Assembly: GCA_024138015.1 (NCBI GenBank)
Contig: JAMXBB010000009.1
Coordinates: 89,347,049 to 89,411,048 of the forward strand
Direction: 5' to 3'
Length of the DNA stretch: 64,000 nt
Source of the DNA: Lumnitzera littorea
Lineage: Eukaryota > Streptophyta > Magnoliopsida > Myrtales > Combretaceae
Below the pieces are notes generated by a model. The model did no database searches. It had not been told where the DNA came from and was given only the letters and a program-made list of their open reading frames with translations. Positions within the stretch are counted from its first letter, which is position 1. Each line of letters starts with the position of its first letter. Both the position numbers and the translations under genes were made by a program. Below are positions 48,571-59,766 of the stretch, piece after piece.

Positions 48571-50290
48571 TACGCACTAGTAATTCTTGCATAGAACAGG
48601 TCGAGATATACAACCTTCTCTTCCTGAACAAGTATCTATCTTCCTTGTGATAGTCATCAAGTGTTCAACCTTCTCACATATGGCATAAATCAAACCAAAA
48701 TGTGGATCCTCGGCATACAAATCCTTAATCATAGAGAAACCAAGTGACCTGGTTTGCAGCTCGATCAAGAAGGAATGTTGTTTAGATAAGGCATTGGCTA
48801 CTACATTGTTCTTACCGTTCTTATACTTTATAACATAAGAAAATCCCTCCATAAACTCAACCTACTTAACTTGTCTTTAAGATAACTTAGGTTGACTCTT
48901 AAAATATCTTAAAGATTTATGATCGGTATAAATAAAAAATTTTTTGGGTAGCAAGTAATGTTGCCAGACAGTCAAGGCTCAAATCAAGGAGTACAACTTC
49001 TCATCATATACAAAATAATTGAGTACAACTCCTCTAAGTTTTTCACTAAAGTAGGCAATAAGTCAACCCTCTTACATCAGCATAACACCTATGCCCAGAA
49101 TAAATATGTCGCATTCTACTTCAACCACTTTGTCAAAGCTAGGCAAAGCTAACACAAAGGTGGTAGTTAGCTTCTCCTTTACCTCTTCAAAACTCTTATG
49201 TTCTTTCTCTCCCTATTTGAACTCAACATTTTTTCTTCAATAGTTTAGTGAGTAAGGCCACAATAGTATTGAAATTCCTTATAAATCAGTGATAAAATGA
49301 TGTTAGGTCATGGAAGCTTTGCACATCAATTGAATAGATCAGTACAAGCCATTCAATAATTGCTCTTACCTTCTCATCATCAACTCATATACCACTACTA
49401 CTCACAAGAAATCCTAGAAAGATTACTTTAGGTCAACAGAAGTCGCACTTCTTTAAGTTAGCATAAAGCTTCTCAGCTTAGAGTTTTGAGAAAACTACTC
49501 GGAGGTGCTTACAGTAAGCTTCCAAATCAAGACTATAGATAAGAATATCATTGAAATATATGACAACAAACTTTCTAATAAATTCTTAGAGCATACTGTT
49601 CATCAGTCTCATGAATGTGCTTGGGGCATTTAACAAACCAAATAGCATCACAAGCAATTATACAATCCATGGTGGGTCTTGAATGCGGTCTTCCACTCAT
49701 CTCCTTCTCGCATTCGGATTTGATGATATTTAGATTTGAGATCAACCTTGGAGAATATTCTTGCTCTGTTCAATTTGTCGAGCATGTCATCAAGTCTAGG
49801 TATGGGTATTTGTACTTAATGATAATATGATTGATAGCTCAGCTCTCCCTACATATTCTCTACGTCCCATCTTTCTTTGGTACCAATAAAGCTAACACAA
49901 CACATGGGCTTAAGGATTCCTGTACATATCCTCTCTTCATTAACTCATCTACCTACCTTTATGGCTCAACATCTTGCTTAGGATTTAGCTTATAGGTAGG
50001 CTTGTTCGGTAGTGCAACTCCTAGCTATAAGTCGATTACATGTTTAATGCTTTGGATGGGAGGTAGACCTTTTGGCAATCCACCTAAAAATATGTCAGCA
50101 AACTCATCCAATAAGGTTTTCACGTTGGTAAGTAGCAGTTCCTCATCTAATCCTCTCATCTCAAGTAACCTTCTAACCTATAAATAGGTCAACTCTTCAA
50201 TCTCCATATCTCTCTTCAACTCGGCTTGGGTCATCACCAAAACCTCCTTCATCAAAACTTGGCTTGGTTGAGTTTGCATGCTTTTAACTT
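48571..50290 (-). pseudogene. Element G RT / RNase H remnant
   Basis: From the right: KPNKPTYKLNPKQDVE-like RT start near 49990, then DDMLDKLNRARIFSKVDLKS near 49760. LFGLLNAPSTFMRLMN lies near 49600, and the catalytic box VIYFNDILI has YFNDI at 49544-49558, so one catalytic Asp is Asn. RNase H ends in the open run 48577-48852 (MEGFSYVIKYKNGKNNVVAN). Non-functional. Confidence 0.85.
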
Positions 50291-50329
50291 TCTCGACAAT
50301 CATAAGGCTTAACTTTACCTTCTTGCCCT

Positions 50330-50700
50330 CATGCTCTGGGAAACATGTATTCTTCCTTCTATCGTCTATTATATTTCAATCAAACTCCATGGTCATCTAA
50401 GAAGAATATGAGACGTACTCATGGGTAATACATTATAGAGCACTCATCTCAATAACTTCCAATTCTGATAGGTATAGCCACTTGTCCCTTATCATTGAGT
50501 CAATGCAGTTTTATACGACTCGAGGTAAGGCTTGCTTAGCAACTTCAACTATTGGACCATGAATGTAGATACTCCATTGGTGCTGCTACCACTATTAATG
50601 ATCAATGCACACAATGACTAGTTTACCTTATAGCCAATGTAGAACAAACTCTCTCATTGCTCATTCTCTAGTACAGGACTCAAACTCATAGCTCTTCTCA
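50330..50700 (-). pseudogene. Element G aspartic protease remnant
   Basis: The active site reads CALIINSGSSTNG near 50570-50610, with Asn for the catalytic Asp. The flap and tail regions follow to about 50330 in broken frames. Gag lies upstream and RT downstream, as expected. Confidence 0.75.
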
Positions 50701-50859
50701 ATACCATGGTTGTGGGCATAAAATTACCTTCCTAACTATAAATGATATCCTCCTCCTCAAGCAACTCAGTTTGCCTACCCTTTTTCAACTCTTCCACCTC
50801 TTCATCAATACATCTACCTCAATAGTTAGCATTTCTCATTGGATCACCATGGATCTTCT

Positions 50860-52020
50860 ATTCAAATATTAAGCGATCATGTGTCCAAACTGTTAACACT
50901 TGAAGCACTTGATTTCACTCATCTTTCTTCTCGAGCTCTGGTCTTTCTCAAACTTCCTTGAGATCTCTTTCTCCTCTACTCAAACAATTTAAGCAAGTCA
51001 AACCTTGACAACTTTGCTTGGTTCCGATGGCAAGCTACTCAAAATAGGTTAACTAAGGGTAGGTCAATTGATAGGAGCTCGAAATCTTCTTGCTTGACAT
51101 CTCTTGATTCTCTAGTAGCTCGGATAGCCTCAAGTGAACTAATATCCATTATTTCTAGAAAATCTCTAATCTCATACTTTAGCCCATTGATAAATCAGGA
51201 TACAATTCGATCTTTAGGTTCAACAATTTCGCATCAAATCATTAATATCTAGAATTCCTTTACATATACATCAACACTTAATCACCCTTACCTCAACTCT
51301 TGTAACCTCTTGAATGTATTCTACAAATAATAGTTCAAGACAAATCTTCTTCTTATGACTCGTTTCATTTCATCTCAACTCTTAACTTCACATTCTCCTT
51401 CTCTTCTATAGGTGGCTTGTAGATTCTTCTAACATAGGGCAGCATAGCTAATAAACTCCAACACAACAAGTCTAACCTTAGTGTTATCAAGTGCCTCATG
51501 ACATTCAAATTGCTTCTCAATCTTATCTGCTCGATCTAGGCAATCTTCAGCATCACTACTCTTAGAAAAACTATGGATGTACATCCTCAATCCTTCCACT
51601 CTAAAAGCTCAGACATTCCTCTCTTTCAGTTCATAATACTTTTCTGCTTCATCACCTACTTCCTCATCCTCTTCTTCAATCTCATATAACATTAGTCTGC
51701 ATCCAACAACTCTATTTACTCCTCTAGCTTGGTGTGGTCAAACCACGGCATTAGCTTGACCATATCAGCGATTGCTTCTCTAGCGATATTCATTAGCTCA
51801 TCCTCTATAAGGATCATTTATGGTTCATTGTCTATCTTCGTTTATGGCAGTCACTAAATTAGCCACTAGGTTAATAAGTCTATCTAGTCGATCATCTACA
51901 GACTGAGGTGTGAAACTTTCTTATTGACCTTAGCCATTTCGAGCGCCACTCTCTTAGTTTCCTAGGATTCCTTAAACACTAGAATTGGATATTGTTGTCT
52001 ATTAGAAGAGATTAATAGTT
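50860..52020 (-). pseudogene. Element G gag with zinc knuckle
   Basis: The knuckle at about 50868-50925 reads IKCFKC-stop-QFGHMIA, with the first three zinc ligands intact. Gag core pieces near 51180-51400 include MKRVIRRRFVL and LQELR, then a KEFLILMI-like stretch. An acidic segment lies near 51640-51700. The order matches gag of B, D and I. Confidence 0.8.
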
Positions 52021-52285
52021 AAAACACAACTCAAAATTTCCTCCTATAAGCAACAACAAAACAACACCTAACACACCAACAGCCTTTACAACCAATACAT
52101 GAAAAACCATTTGAACACTTAACAGTCTGTTTTGAGAATAAGAAATAGGGGAAAAACAAAGTAATAAATTTTGCTAGCGCTAAACATTTACCAAACATAC
52201 ACAACAACGATGAAAAGCTTTCACAACAAGCTATAATAAGTTACTCAAAGTACAAGGAAATAGAAACTTGCTTGAACATAGCCAA

Positions 52286-52297
52286 GCTCTGATACTA
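52286..52297 (-). other. Element G primer-binding site (initiator tRNA-Met)
   Basis: TAGTATCAGAGC on the minus strand differs from the standard site at one base. It lies three bases inside the 5' LTR border. Confidence 0.85.
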
Positions 52298-52300
52298 AGA

Positions 52301-53262
52301 TGATATGGATCACTAGGAAGGGAACACACGAATATCCATATCATGCAAGCCAATAAGGTAGGTCCAAACAACAAGATGGTCCGAACAATAAATGGAAATC
52401 AAAGGTTGAGCAAGGGTCATCATGCATTGATGGTGAATATGACTCACCAATGCCTTACACAAGCTTGAACTATACTTGATATAACACATAAATATAACAC
52501 GAAGTTACTCAACACTAGTCTACGCTCAATGGCCTAAATAAGAGCTCTTCAAGGTCTCAATTCTCACCAAGAAAACACAAGCTCAAGAAGAAGGAAGGAT
52601 AAAATGTTTGAAGCTCAATATCACTATTTTGATTATTGCGGCTATTATAAAATTACAAGTATTTATATGACTCAATCGAGGTAAGTCCTAAGTATATGCA
52701 AATCACAAAAAGGATTCTTACTAGAAAAGGAAAGGGGAATAGATTACAAAGGTAGAATTGTAAACAAACAAAAGAATACTCAGCTACAAAAGAACAATAT
52801 GGAAGTCAAAAAATGATACGCATGTCAACAATCTAATCTATGGTCCCAATGAGACTACTTACTAAGCAAAGCTAATTCTAAGTAGAGTGCGTCAAGTCAG
52901 ATGCTTGATAGCTTAGCTGTTCAGGGCTTAAGTAAGGTTAGTTTAGTAAGCGACCCTTCTTCGGCTCGGCATCGGCTAGTTAGATCAAAAGTAGGTAGCT
53001 CAACTTTAAATGCATGTTAATTCGATCACATGCAAATTCAGTGCTTGCCCTTGCCATGGCAATAAGTGGTTAGCTCAGTAACTGATTAGATACCTCAAGA
53101 ACCTTCTCAATGAGACAAAAAGAGGTCAAAGTAGAGTACCTCAGTGGTTTATGATGGAAAATACAATGTTCTTTAGGGCTCAACTCTCCTTAGATAGCTT
53201 GACAAACCATGGGAGTGAGTCATCGAGCTCAAAAGTGAGTGATTGGTCTATGATCCTTATCA
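52301..53262 (-). repeat. Element G 5' LTR
   Basis: The partner of 46524-47482. In window orientation it begins TGATATGGATCAC. Confidence 0.9.
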
Positions 53263-53790
53263 CCTTCCTTGCAAATAAGCTCTTCTAAATGGACTTATGA
53301 CTTCCTTTAGCTCCTCTAACTTTCTTCGCTTCAATTAAGCTCATAGGCATCAATGTAATCTTCTTGCACCCACCTATTAAACTACCAAGGCCTCCTAAAT
53401 AATATGTTAGCAACATCCACAAGAGTAATGTCACTTATTATCTCATTAATATACACTTCTATAGTGATTGGCACTATAACCCACTTATTCACCTTTATAA
53501 CTCCCCTTGATCCAAGCCAATATAATTCATATGACCTTCGTAACCACTCATTCTTCATTCTTAGATAGTAAACAAATGCAATGGAAATGAGATTTACACA
53601 ACTTCACCCATCTACAATGAAGGAACAAGGATCACTACTCACCTTCACTCAGATGTAGAATACATTCTCCCTTTGTTGTTTGTATGTACCTAGTCTCATT
53701 AACACCTTTAGGCAACTGCTTATTCAATATTAGGAGACTCAAATGCAATATACCCATACCTTAGCATTTAAAACATTACATTTGCTTAGG
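53263..53790 (-). pseudogene. Element H aspartic protease remnant
   Basis: On the minus strand, SYELYWLGSRGVIKVNKWVI is followed by VPITIEVYINEIISDITLVD and then LFRRPW. This is the second half of a gypsy protease. The active-site half (near 53590-53700) is frameshifted; a DGWVKLCKS-like string stands at its place. A stop interrupts FRRPW. Confidence 0.75.
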
Positions 53791-54990
53791 CTTTCTCTAG
53801 GAAGTACTTGCCTTATGTTTAGCACCAACATGCTTTCCTTTCTCCTCACTCCTCTCTACTTGTCTAGAATCAAACGCCTTACCTCCTGCTCTACAAGAGT
53901 ATTCTCAAAGGAAATATCATAGGTAAAATTATTTTTAGATGTTACTTAGTGCATAAGAGCTTCTCTATGCTTCTATCTCTCTACCTTTGTTACCAGTTGT
54001 ATTATACCTTCTAAGGTTGTAAATTTGTAAAGTTGATGATGTCATGAATGTCATACCTCAACCCTATCAGAATTTTGTAAATAACTCACTCGCGTTACTG
54101 AGATAACTCACATTTGATCATTAATACCTTAAATTCTTCTACATATTCTTCAACATTCAACTTGTACCTTCCTAATGTTCTGCAGCCTCATATGTAGGTC
54201 CTACTTATAATGCTCAAGTACAAATCTACTATGAATTAGCTACTTCATCTCCTGCTAAGATGTAACATAAGCTTCTCCAATTATCCTCCTCTAAGCAATT
54301 AAACTCCTCCACTAAACCCCAACATAACCTGTAAACTTAAGCACAGCCTGTTTCACCTTCATCTCTTCTCCATACTTTATAGCACTAAATAATTCCTCCA
54401 CTTAATCTTCCCAATCAAAATAATCATCTCTAGTGCGCTTCTCATTAAACTTAGGAATCCCTAGCTTGATGGTATATAAGCTTTGATTTTGCCTTAGTTA
54501 TCTCACATTAGGTGCACTTGCAACTCTATCACCTTCTTGCTCATCATTAAACATAGGATTTTGAATTACCTATCTAAGAACCACTTCCATCCTAAGCTCA
54601 TCGTACCTACCAAATCCTCTCTAAGCATTATTGTCCATATTCACTAGACCCTGCATCTATGCAACATTCTATGCACCCACATCTCTATGTACATTATCTT
54701 ACACTTGTGCCCTTACCTTACATGTCTTAATTAATTCCCTTATATATGTACAATGTTGAGTCATCATATCGTTCTACTATGCAATTAGTGTATCTAAGCA
54801 ACTATTTTGTTAAGTAACCAATTCAACAACATATGTACTATTTCATCATCTCCCTCTTTGATTCTCTAGTAACACCTTCGATTGTTTCCTCCAACTGATC
54901 TACTTCCCCACTACTAGCATCCTCTGCTGGGTTTCTAAACACAATCTTTCCAAATCTCTTGGTAACAAGTCCTTTTGCCTCTCCCATTGG
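53791..54990 (-). pseudogene. Element H gag with decayed knuckle
   Basis: From the right on the minus strand: NPAEDASSGEVDQLEETIEG (about 54880-54940), then DDYFDWED (54390-54415). EEMKVKQAVLKFTGYVGV, LIHSRFVLEHYK and NIRKVQVE follow. The knuckle near 53740-53790 reads CNVL then YGYIAFESP: decayed, with two cysteines lost. Several stops. Confidence 0.75.
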
Positions 54991-55104
54991 TCATCACCCT
55001 CCATATTAATTAATTTTATTTTTTCACAAATCCTAACAATAATGTCCTAAGATCTCAATAAATAGAGAAACTGAAACACACCTCAAACACGCAAACTACA
55101 ACTA

Positions 55105-56012
55105 TAATACTAGTGACTAGGAGCTTAGGTTAATTCCAATCACAAGCAATATTACATAGCAAAAGTCAATAGGATGAATCCTTTTATGTTTTTGTATATA
55201 TAGGACAAATGAAAGTTTAAAGAAAATAAGACTTGAATAATTATCTATTAACAAATCGAACTAGGGTTGTGAATTATGTCTCAATTCCTCATGAAGAACA
55301 TAAATCACTAAACAACAATAATTTAAATGCTAATCGATACCGCAAATCAATCTAATTATTAAGAAAACATGCAAAATTGTGTGTGCAATATGCAAGAAAT
55401 CTCACTCCAGGAGATTAATGAGGTAATGTCCTTCAAGAGAAATTCTACTATCAAAAGTGGCTAAAGCTCTGTCTACTTATTATAAGAATGAAAAGAAGCT
55501 TTGAGTACTAAATTACTAAACCCTAGGTCAGTGGCATAACTGCAACTAAATATAATACGTATCATTACAATAGAAAATAGTGTGAACTAAAGTGAATACA
55601 CGGTGTGTAATGATGAAAGTTAAGGACTACACAGCGTGTATTGGTGTCAAAAGAAAAGACATACGGTTTGCATATACTCTTGATTTAAAATAGATGGCAT
55701 GTACTTGCTTTAAGGATCATACGACGTGTCTGCTTTACTCGAAAGCAATACAGGGCATGTATCTCCTTTAGGCCATGAATACACGGCGTAGTGTTTTAGA
55801 AACACATGTTGTGTATTCGCTATTAGAGGAAAATACATAGTGTGTATGGTTCCTCTCGGTGCATAGGCGTCGTGCTCTAGCATTGGTGATTCTTGCCTCT
55901 TCACGCTTCCTTGTACTGGTATTAAGCTAGCCTCTATTCCGTCATCTTGTAGTCTTATGCATTCCGAATTCCGTTTTGAGTTCCCAGTTTGTCCATGACT
56001 ATTCAGGTCACA
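55105..56012 (-). repeat. Element H 5' LTR (right copy)
   Basis: On the minus strand it starts TGTGACCTGAATAGTCATGG. A TATATATAC promoter lies near 55190-55200, downstream of the palindromic array. No standard tRNA-Met site follows it. The primer is not identified. Confidence 0.8.
55596..55876 (-). repeat. Palindromic ~30-bp repeat array in H U3
   Basis: About ten units spaced near 30 bases share a core such as ATACACGGTGTGTA (55596), TACACAGCGTGTAT (55628), ATACAGGGCATGTAT (55748) and ATACATAGTGTGTAT (55833). The cores are imperfect palindromes. The array lies in U3 upstream of the promoter, the usual place for enhancer repeats. Confidence 0.75.
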
Positions 56013-56757
56013 TCAATTTCTCATTCATTGAACAGTCTGATTGGACAATTATCAGTGCGCTACACTTCAGATTCATCGGGGTAGACCTTAGAATTTGAAC
56101 ATATAAATCGGTGTAAAATATGCACATATAACATAGTTTTTATATTGTCTTGTGTTTTATTTCTAATCCCAAAGTTTGTACATAAAGTCTAAATGCTCCG
56201 AGTACCGCTAGCTTCTTCTTCTTCTTCTTCTTCTTCTTTTTTTAAACTTTGTCACAATTTAGTTCAATAGAATCAGACCAAACCGCAAAAAGATAGTTTA
56301 TATGCGAACCACATCATGAATTGAACCATATCGAAGAAAATTGAATTTTAGTTTAGTTTGGTCCGGTTAATTTATGATTTGTCTATTTTTTTACCCAATC
56401 ATAACAGTCAGATTAAACACTGCTTTTAACTCTAATATTCGTCACCCATATTTACTGTAGTAAATTTGCCTATCCAAAACATTGCTTTGTACTATAAGAC
56501 TTCAGATTAGTAGCGACTTGCATCTGGAAATAAAGATCCATCAAAGTGGGAGTTTCTATGTGGCTTTACCGTGTCGGAAAACAAGATTCTTTTTATTCCT
56601 TACTTGTTATCACCTTAAATACTAAAATGCATCATAGAATAACCTTTGCTACCATATTTCTAAGAAGATGGATGTTCCAGGACGATCATTAAGATGTAAA
56701 ATCAAGACCCAAAAAGGAAAAGAAAATCCCAAATTGCATATACAAGACCTTATCTTA
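56013..56757. other. Non-TE sequence, no gene seen
   Basis: Begins right after the H target duplication. It contains a (CTT)n microsatellite at 56212-56238. I see no coding frame, RNA gene or splice pattern. Confidence 0.5.
56212..56238 (+). repeat. (CTT)n microsatellite
   Basis: About nine uninterrupted CTT units followed by a T run. Confidence 0.9.
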
Positions 56758-57152
56758 CAACAAATTTGGAACTTCAGGCAAACGCGATTTCAGAACGCTG
56801 ACGTTATACAAGGCCATGGAGCCATGCACACATTATCATGTTGAGTTGGTAACAACACAAAATTTTCAAAACATAAAAATCAATATTGGCATTTCCGAGA
56901 ATATTCCCTTTTTTTTTTTTTTTTTCTTTCTTAGAATGCTGACTGCTACAAAACAAACATTACGAACAACAAATTTGGAACATCAGGAAAACGCGATTTC
57001 AGAACGCTGACATTATACAAGGCCATGGAGCCATGCATACATTATCATGTTGAGTTGATAACACAAAATTTTCAAAATATAAAACTAAATATTGGCATTT
57101 CCGAGGACAGTCCTTTTTTTTAGAATGTTGACAACTACAAAACAACTATTAC
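56758..57152. repeat. Tandem duplication, 209-bp period
   Basis: Two copies begin at 56758 and about 56967. Both contain ACGCGATTTCAGAACGCTGA, ACAAGGCCATGGAGCCATGC and ATTGGCATTTCCGAG. The copies differ by few substitutions and by the length of a T run (17-18 T in the first copy, about 9 in the second). Confidence 0.85.
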
Positions 57153-57184
57153 ACCAATCGTAATTGGACCGACTATGGACAGAT

Positions 57185-57345
57185 GAACCATTTTATAAGA
57201 TTTACATAACCAATTAAGTATAAATTATATCATATAAATAGTCACAATGTTCATAGTGAAACAGTGAAATTTGAACTCAATACCTTGTGCAAATTGGCAC
57301 AGGAGATCTTTAATCTTATTCTCGAGGCCAATCCCTATGGGTTAA
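57185..57345 (-). repeat. Possible tRNA-derived SINE
   Basis: On the minus strand, TGGCCTCGAGAATAAG could be an A-box region. GAGTTCAAATTTC, 50 bases on, resembles a B box. An AT-rich tail follows. There is no clear target duplication or oligo-A, so this is only a candidate. Confidence 0.3.
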
Positions 57346-58272
57346 TATCCAACATATTTTACCCCCACCAATTATAAGAGAAAATTTGCAGGATCAATTT
57401 TTTTAATGTAGCAATCATGATAACTAAGCAAATTATTATCATAAACTTCACAATGCATTGTTGTCTCTGAATTTAATAATTTAAATTGTTTTCATTCACC
57501 TAGCAAAAGAAGAAACCAGCACCGCTTCAAGTTAAAGTATGGATCCATCAAGATAGTTAAATGCTTTCAGAAAGGAACTACCCAATGCAGATTACACATA
57601 CAGTTACAAGACATGATTTTCCCCAGTTTTCATGAGTGATCCGAAGGCTACCTAATTCAAATCAAAACCATGAAAAATCATGATTTCTAAATATACCTAA
57701 TTGGCATTAAAATGAACCAGAAGGAATAACAGTTCCAGACCAAATCTTGGCAATGTGAATAGTAATACTTATATGCATGCTTTCTGCCTGCAGTGAGAAC
57801 TACCATCACTACCATGCATATCAGCAGACCTATTGATGAGAAAATATGAATGTTTTAATGGTGTTATTTCCGACTGCCATATTACATGAAGCACATCCAC
57901 CTACAATTTCACAAGTAGAGGCCACATACAGACACTATAATAAGTTACCATAGCACAGGCATAGACACGTGTTCCCCTTAAACAGTTCAATACTTAAATC
58001 AGTTATCTCAATCATCTCCCATTCAAATGTACCTAATGCTTGAATGGGAAAGTACTCACAAGGAGAGAACATCCATGATCAGTGATATATACATCACCCT
58101 TATAAAATGCCAATAAAGTGGATGATCACTTATTTAACTATCACGGGAATTGTGTCCATGCATTCCAACATTTTCCCTGAAGCACAAAACTATCCTCTAA
58201 AACTTATGAACATGCTTCCCACTGACCAGAAACTAAATTACAATGAGAAAACCAGCATGAAAATCGTGAATT
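57346..58272 (-). other. Region downstream of SDH5, no other gene seen
   Basis: Likely includes the SDH5 3' untranslated region on the minus strand. No coding frame is supported. Confidence 0.4.
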
Positions 58273-58329
58273 CTAAGCCCTTTCCTCGATGTATGATCCA
58301 GAAAGCCCAGAAGTTGCGAGTACAGTCAC
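58273..58329 (-). CDS. SDH5: SDH5 terminal exon
   Basis: A 57-nt exon after a TTTTGCTGCAG acceptor. It encodes VTVLATSGLSGSYIEERA and stops with TAG at 58273-58275. It joins in frame to SEWGK of the previous exon. The intron between them is 847 nt. Confidence 0.85.
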   Translation of the reverse strand: MTVLATSGLSGSYIEERA

Positions 58330-59766
58330 CTGCAGCAAAATGAAAACCAAGTTACAAAATAACTATGATAAAATCAGAAAAGGCAAATTAGAAAAAGAAA
58401 AGGGAAAGAAAGTAATGGCTCTATTCAATATGAGGCAATTTGAGAAAGTAAAGAAAATTCTGAAAATTTGAGATTTTCCTTCATTTTACAAGAACCTATG
58501 TACACATTTCATTAATAGCCTACTGGCTCATTAACAATCTAACTAACTCGACTTACTCTCTAACTAATTATTTAATAGAAACCTAGTGTACCAACGATCA
58601 ACTATATAGTTTCCCTACAGATTTGATTATATCAACTAAATGCTAATGAATTACCTAATTTTATTTCATGAGCAACTACAAGGTGTACACAGATGAAGCA
58701 ATGGATTATTTGACTGGAATATTTCCAGCTCCATGTTAAGCTAAGATAATTGTTCCTATATAAATTTCTATTAATAAATTAGGCAGCATAAGTTCATTAT
58801 CAAAATGCCCTTCCATAACATCCGACATATCCTAAATTAGACTTTTGTATAGTCCCGTTCTTATTTTTTAAGGAACTAAACCCACCACCTATCTCGCCTA
58901 AATCATTAAACAAACTGTAAATTTAATGGTTCAAATCTTAAGAAATGAAAATGAATGGTGGCATGAAGCATGAAACCGGTCTTATTAAAATAAAAAATGA
59001 AACTGTAGAATCTCACTTCTAAATTTACTTTCCAATAAAAAGATGGCTGCTTTGCTTATGGGAAAAATTCAGACTTAAATGTGAAAGTCACTATGAGATA
59101 TTGATTTGAGTGGCAACCTTCTAAATATGCAAGTGCAATGAGATGTTGCATCCAAACGTAAGTAAATTTCCTTTACCTTTCCCCATTCTGAACCGAGACC
59201 AGTGCATCTCATCTTCAAGTGAATCATCTTCGCTCCTAACTTGGTCTCTACCTTCTTTCGCAGATAGGCTTCTTCAGGGCCAAACGAATCTAAGTAAGCA
59301 TTATACCTTTCAAAGGCCATACGAATGGCCTTAGCCACGTCATCTGGCTAGGGCTTTACATTCTATGGAAGAACGAAACAGAAAAGTGAACAGTTGGAAG
59401 ATATCAAGAAAAAGCAACCACGCGCAAGGTATCTTTTCAGGTGATAATTTTGTACCGCACTGCTCAATCCAACACTGTCATCAAGTTCCATCTTCAAGGA
59501 TGTTAGTATACCAGTAAATTCCTCAACTGCTTCAGCTGAATGATAAACATTGGCCAATATCTCTTGGGCAGCCTTATCATCAGTATTCTTAGATAATGCT
59601 TTCTTTACATCATGGAGAACATCATCTGGCAGCTCATCCCAGTTATTAGCCATCAAATCCTTAAACGCATTGTAGATATCTTTGTGTTTAATGTCCGGCA
59701 TATGTGCAACGTCTTCACTATAAAAACGGATGCTTCCTTTGCCAGCAGCAACAGGTGATATGCAAG
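58273..59766 (-). CDS. SDH5: Succinate dehydrogenase subunit 5, 3' part of gene (possibly a pseudogene)
   Basis: Three minus-strand exons (59456-59766, 59177-59362, 58273-58329) joined by GT-AG introns encode the plant-specific subunit 5 of mitochondrial complex II. Its exact role in the membrane-bound enzyme is little known. Recognised landmarks: RFYSEDVAHMP, AFKDLMANNWDELPDD, KKALSKNTDDKAAQE, AVEEFTGILTSLKMELDDS, YLRKKVETKLG, MIHLKMRC, GLGSEWGK and the terminal TSGLSGSY. The first exon with the mitochondrial targeting peptide is not found in the window; it may lie beyond 64000 or be lost. A TAG at 59348-59350 falls in frame at the second exon's start (family: KPLPD). Splicing at that TAG instead would remove it and keep the frame. 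Status is therefore open. Confidence 0.8.
59177..59362 (-). CDS. SDH5: SDH5 exon with in-frame TAG
   Basis: A 186-nt exon. The acceptor is TTCCATAG before AATGTAAAG and the donor is AAG then GTAAAG. The reading is NVKP-stop-PDDVAKAIRM, then LDSFGPEEAYLRKKVE and GLGSEWGK. The alternative acceptor AAGCCCTAG before CCAGATGAC lies 15 bases in. Confidence 0.8.
59456..59766 (-). CDS. SDH5: SDH5 exon with conserved core (first in window)
   Basis: A 311-nt open exon. The acceptor is AACCTTAG before CTTGCATATC, and the donor is GCG then GTACAA at 59455. It carries the FYSEDVAHMP start of the mature domain and ends with DDSVGLSSA in phase 0. All codons are open. Confidence 0.8.

Larger units (their letters stand above)
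46524..53262 (-). mobile_element. Element G: complete-length chromovirus inside H
   Basis: LTRs 46524-47482 and 52301-53262 (959 and 962 bp) are nearly equal in length. The tRNA-Met site is at 52286-52297. Between the LTRs lie gag, protease, RT, RNase H and integrase in order on the minus strand. Flanks CCTTT and CCTTC form a near-exact duplication. At 6739 bp it is uninterrupted and has the best-preserved structure in the window. It is coding-dead (stops, and Asn in the RT active site). Confidence 0.9.
45676..56012 (-). mobile_element. Element H: gag-protease-only LTR element, hosting G
   Basis: LTRs at 45676-46435 and 55105-56012 align and are inverted relative to the window. The exact duplication TCAAT lies at 45671-45675 and 56013-56017. 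After removing G (46524-53262), the internal region is only about 1.9 kb and holds gag and protease remnants, then almost directly the purine tract GGTGGAAAGA next to the 3' LTR. No RT or integrase is left or would fit. It therefore probably depended on another element's enzymes. An old internal deletion is the alternative. Confidence 0.8.

Noticed and set aside
55596..55876. Regular ~30-bp repeats, superficially CRISPR-like
   Set aside because: Units are degenerate and contiguous with no unique spacers of fixed size. They lie inside a plant LTR with a second copy in the other LTR.
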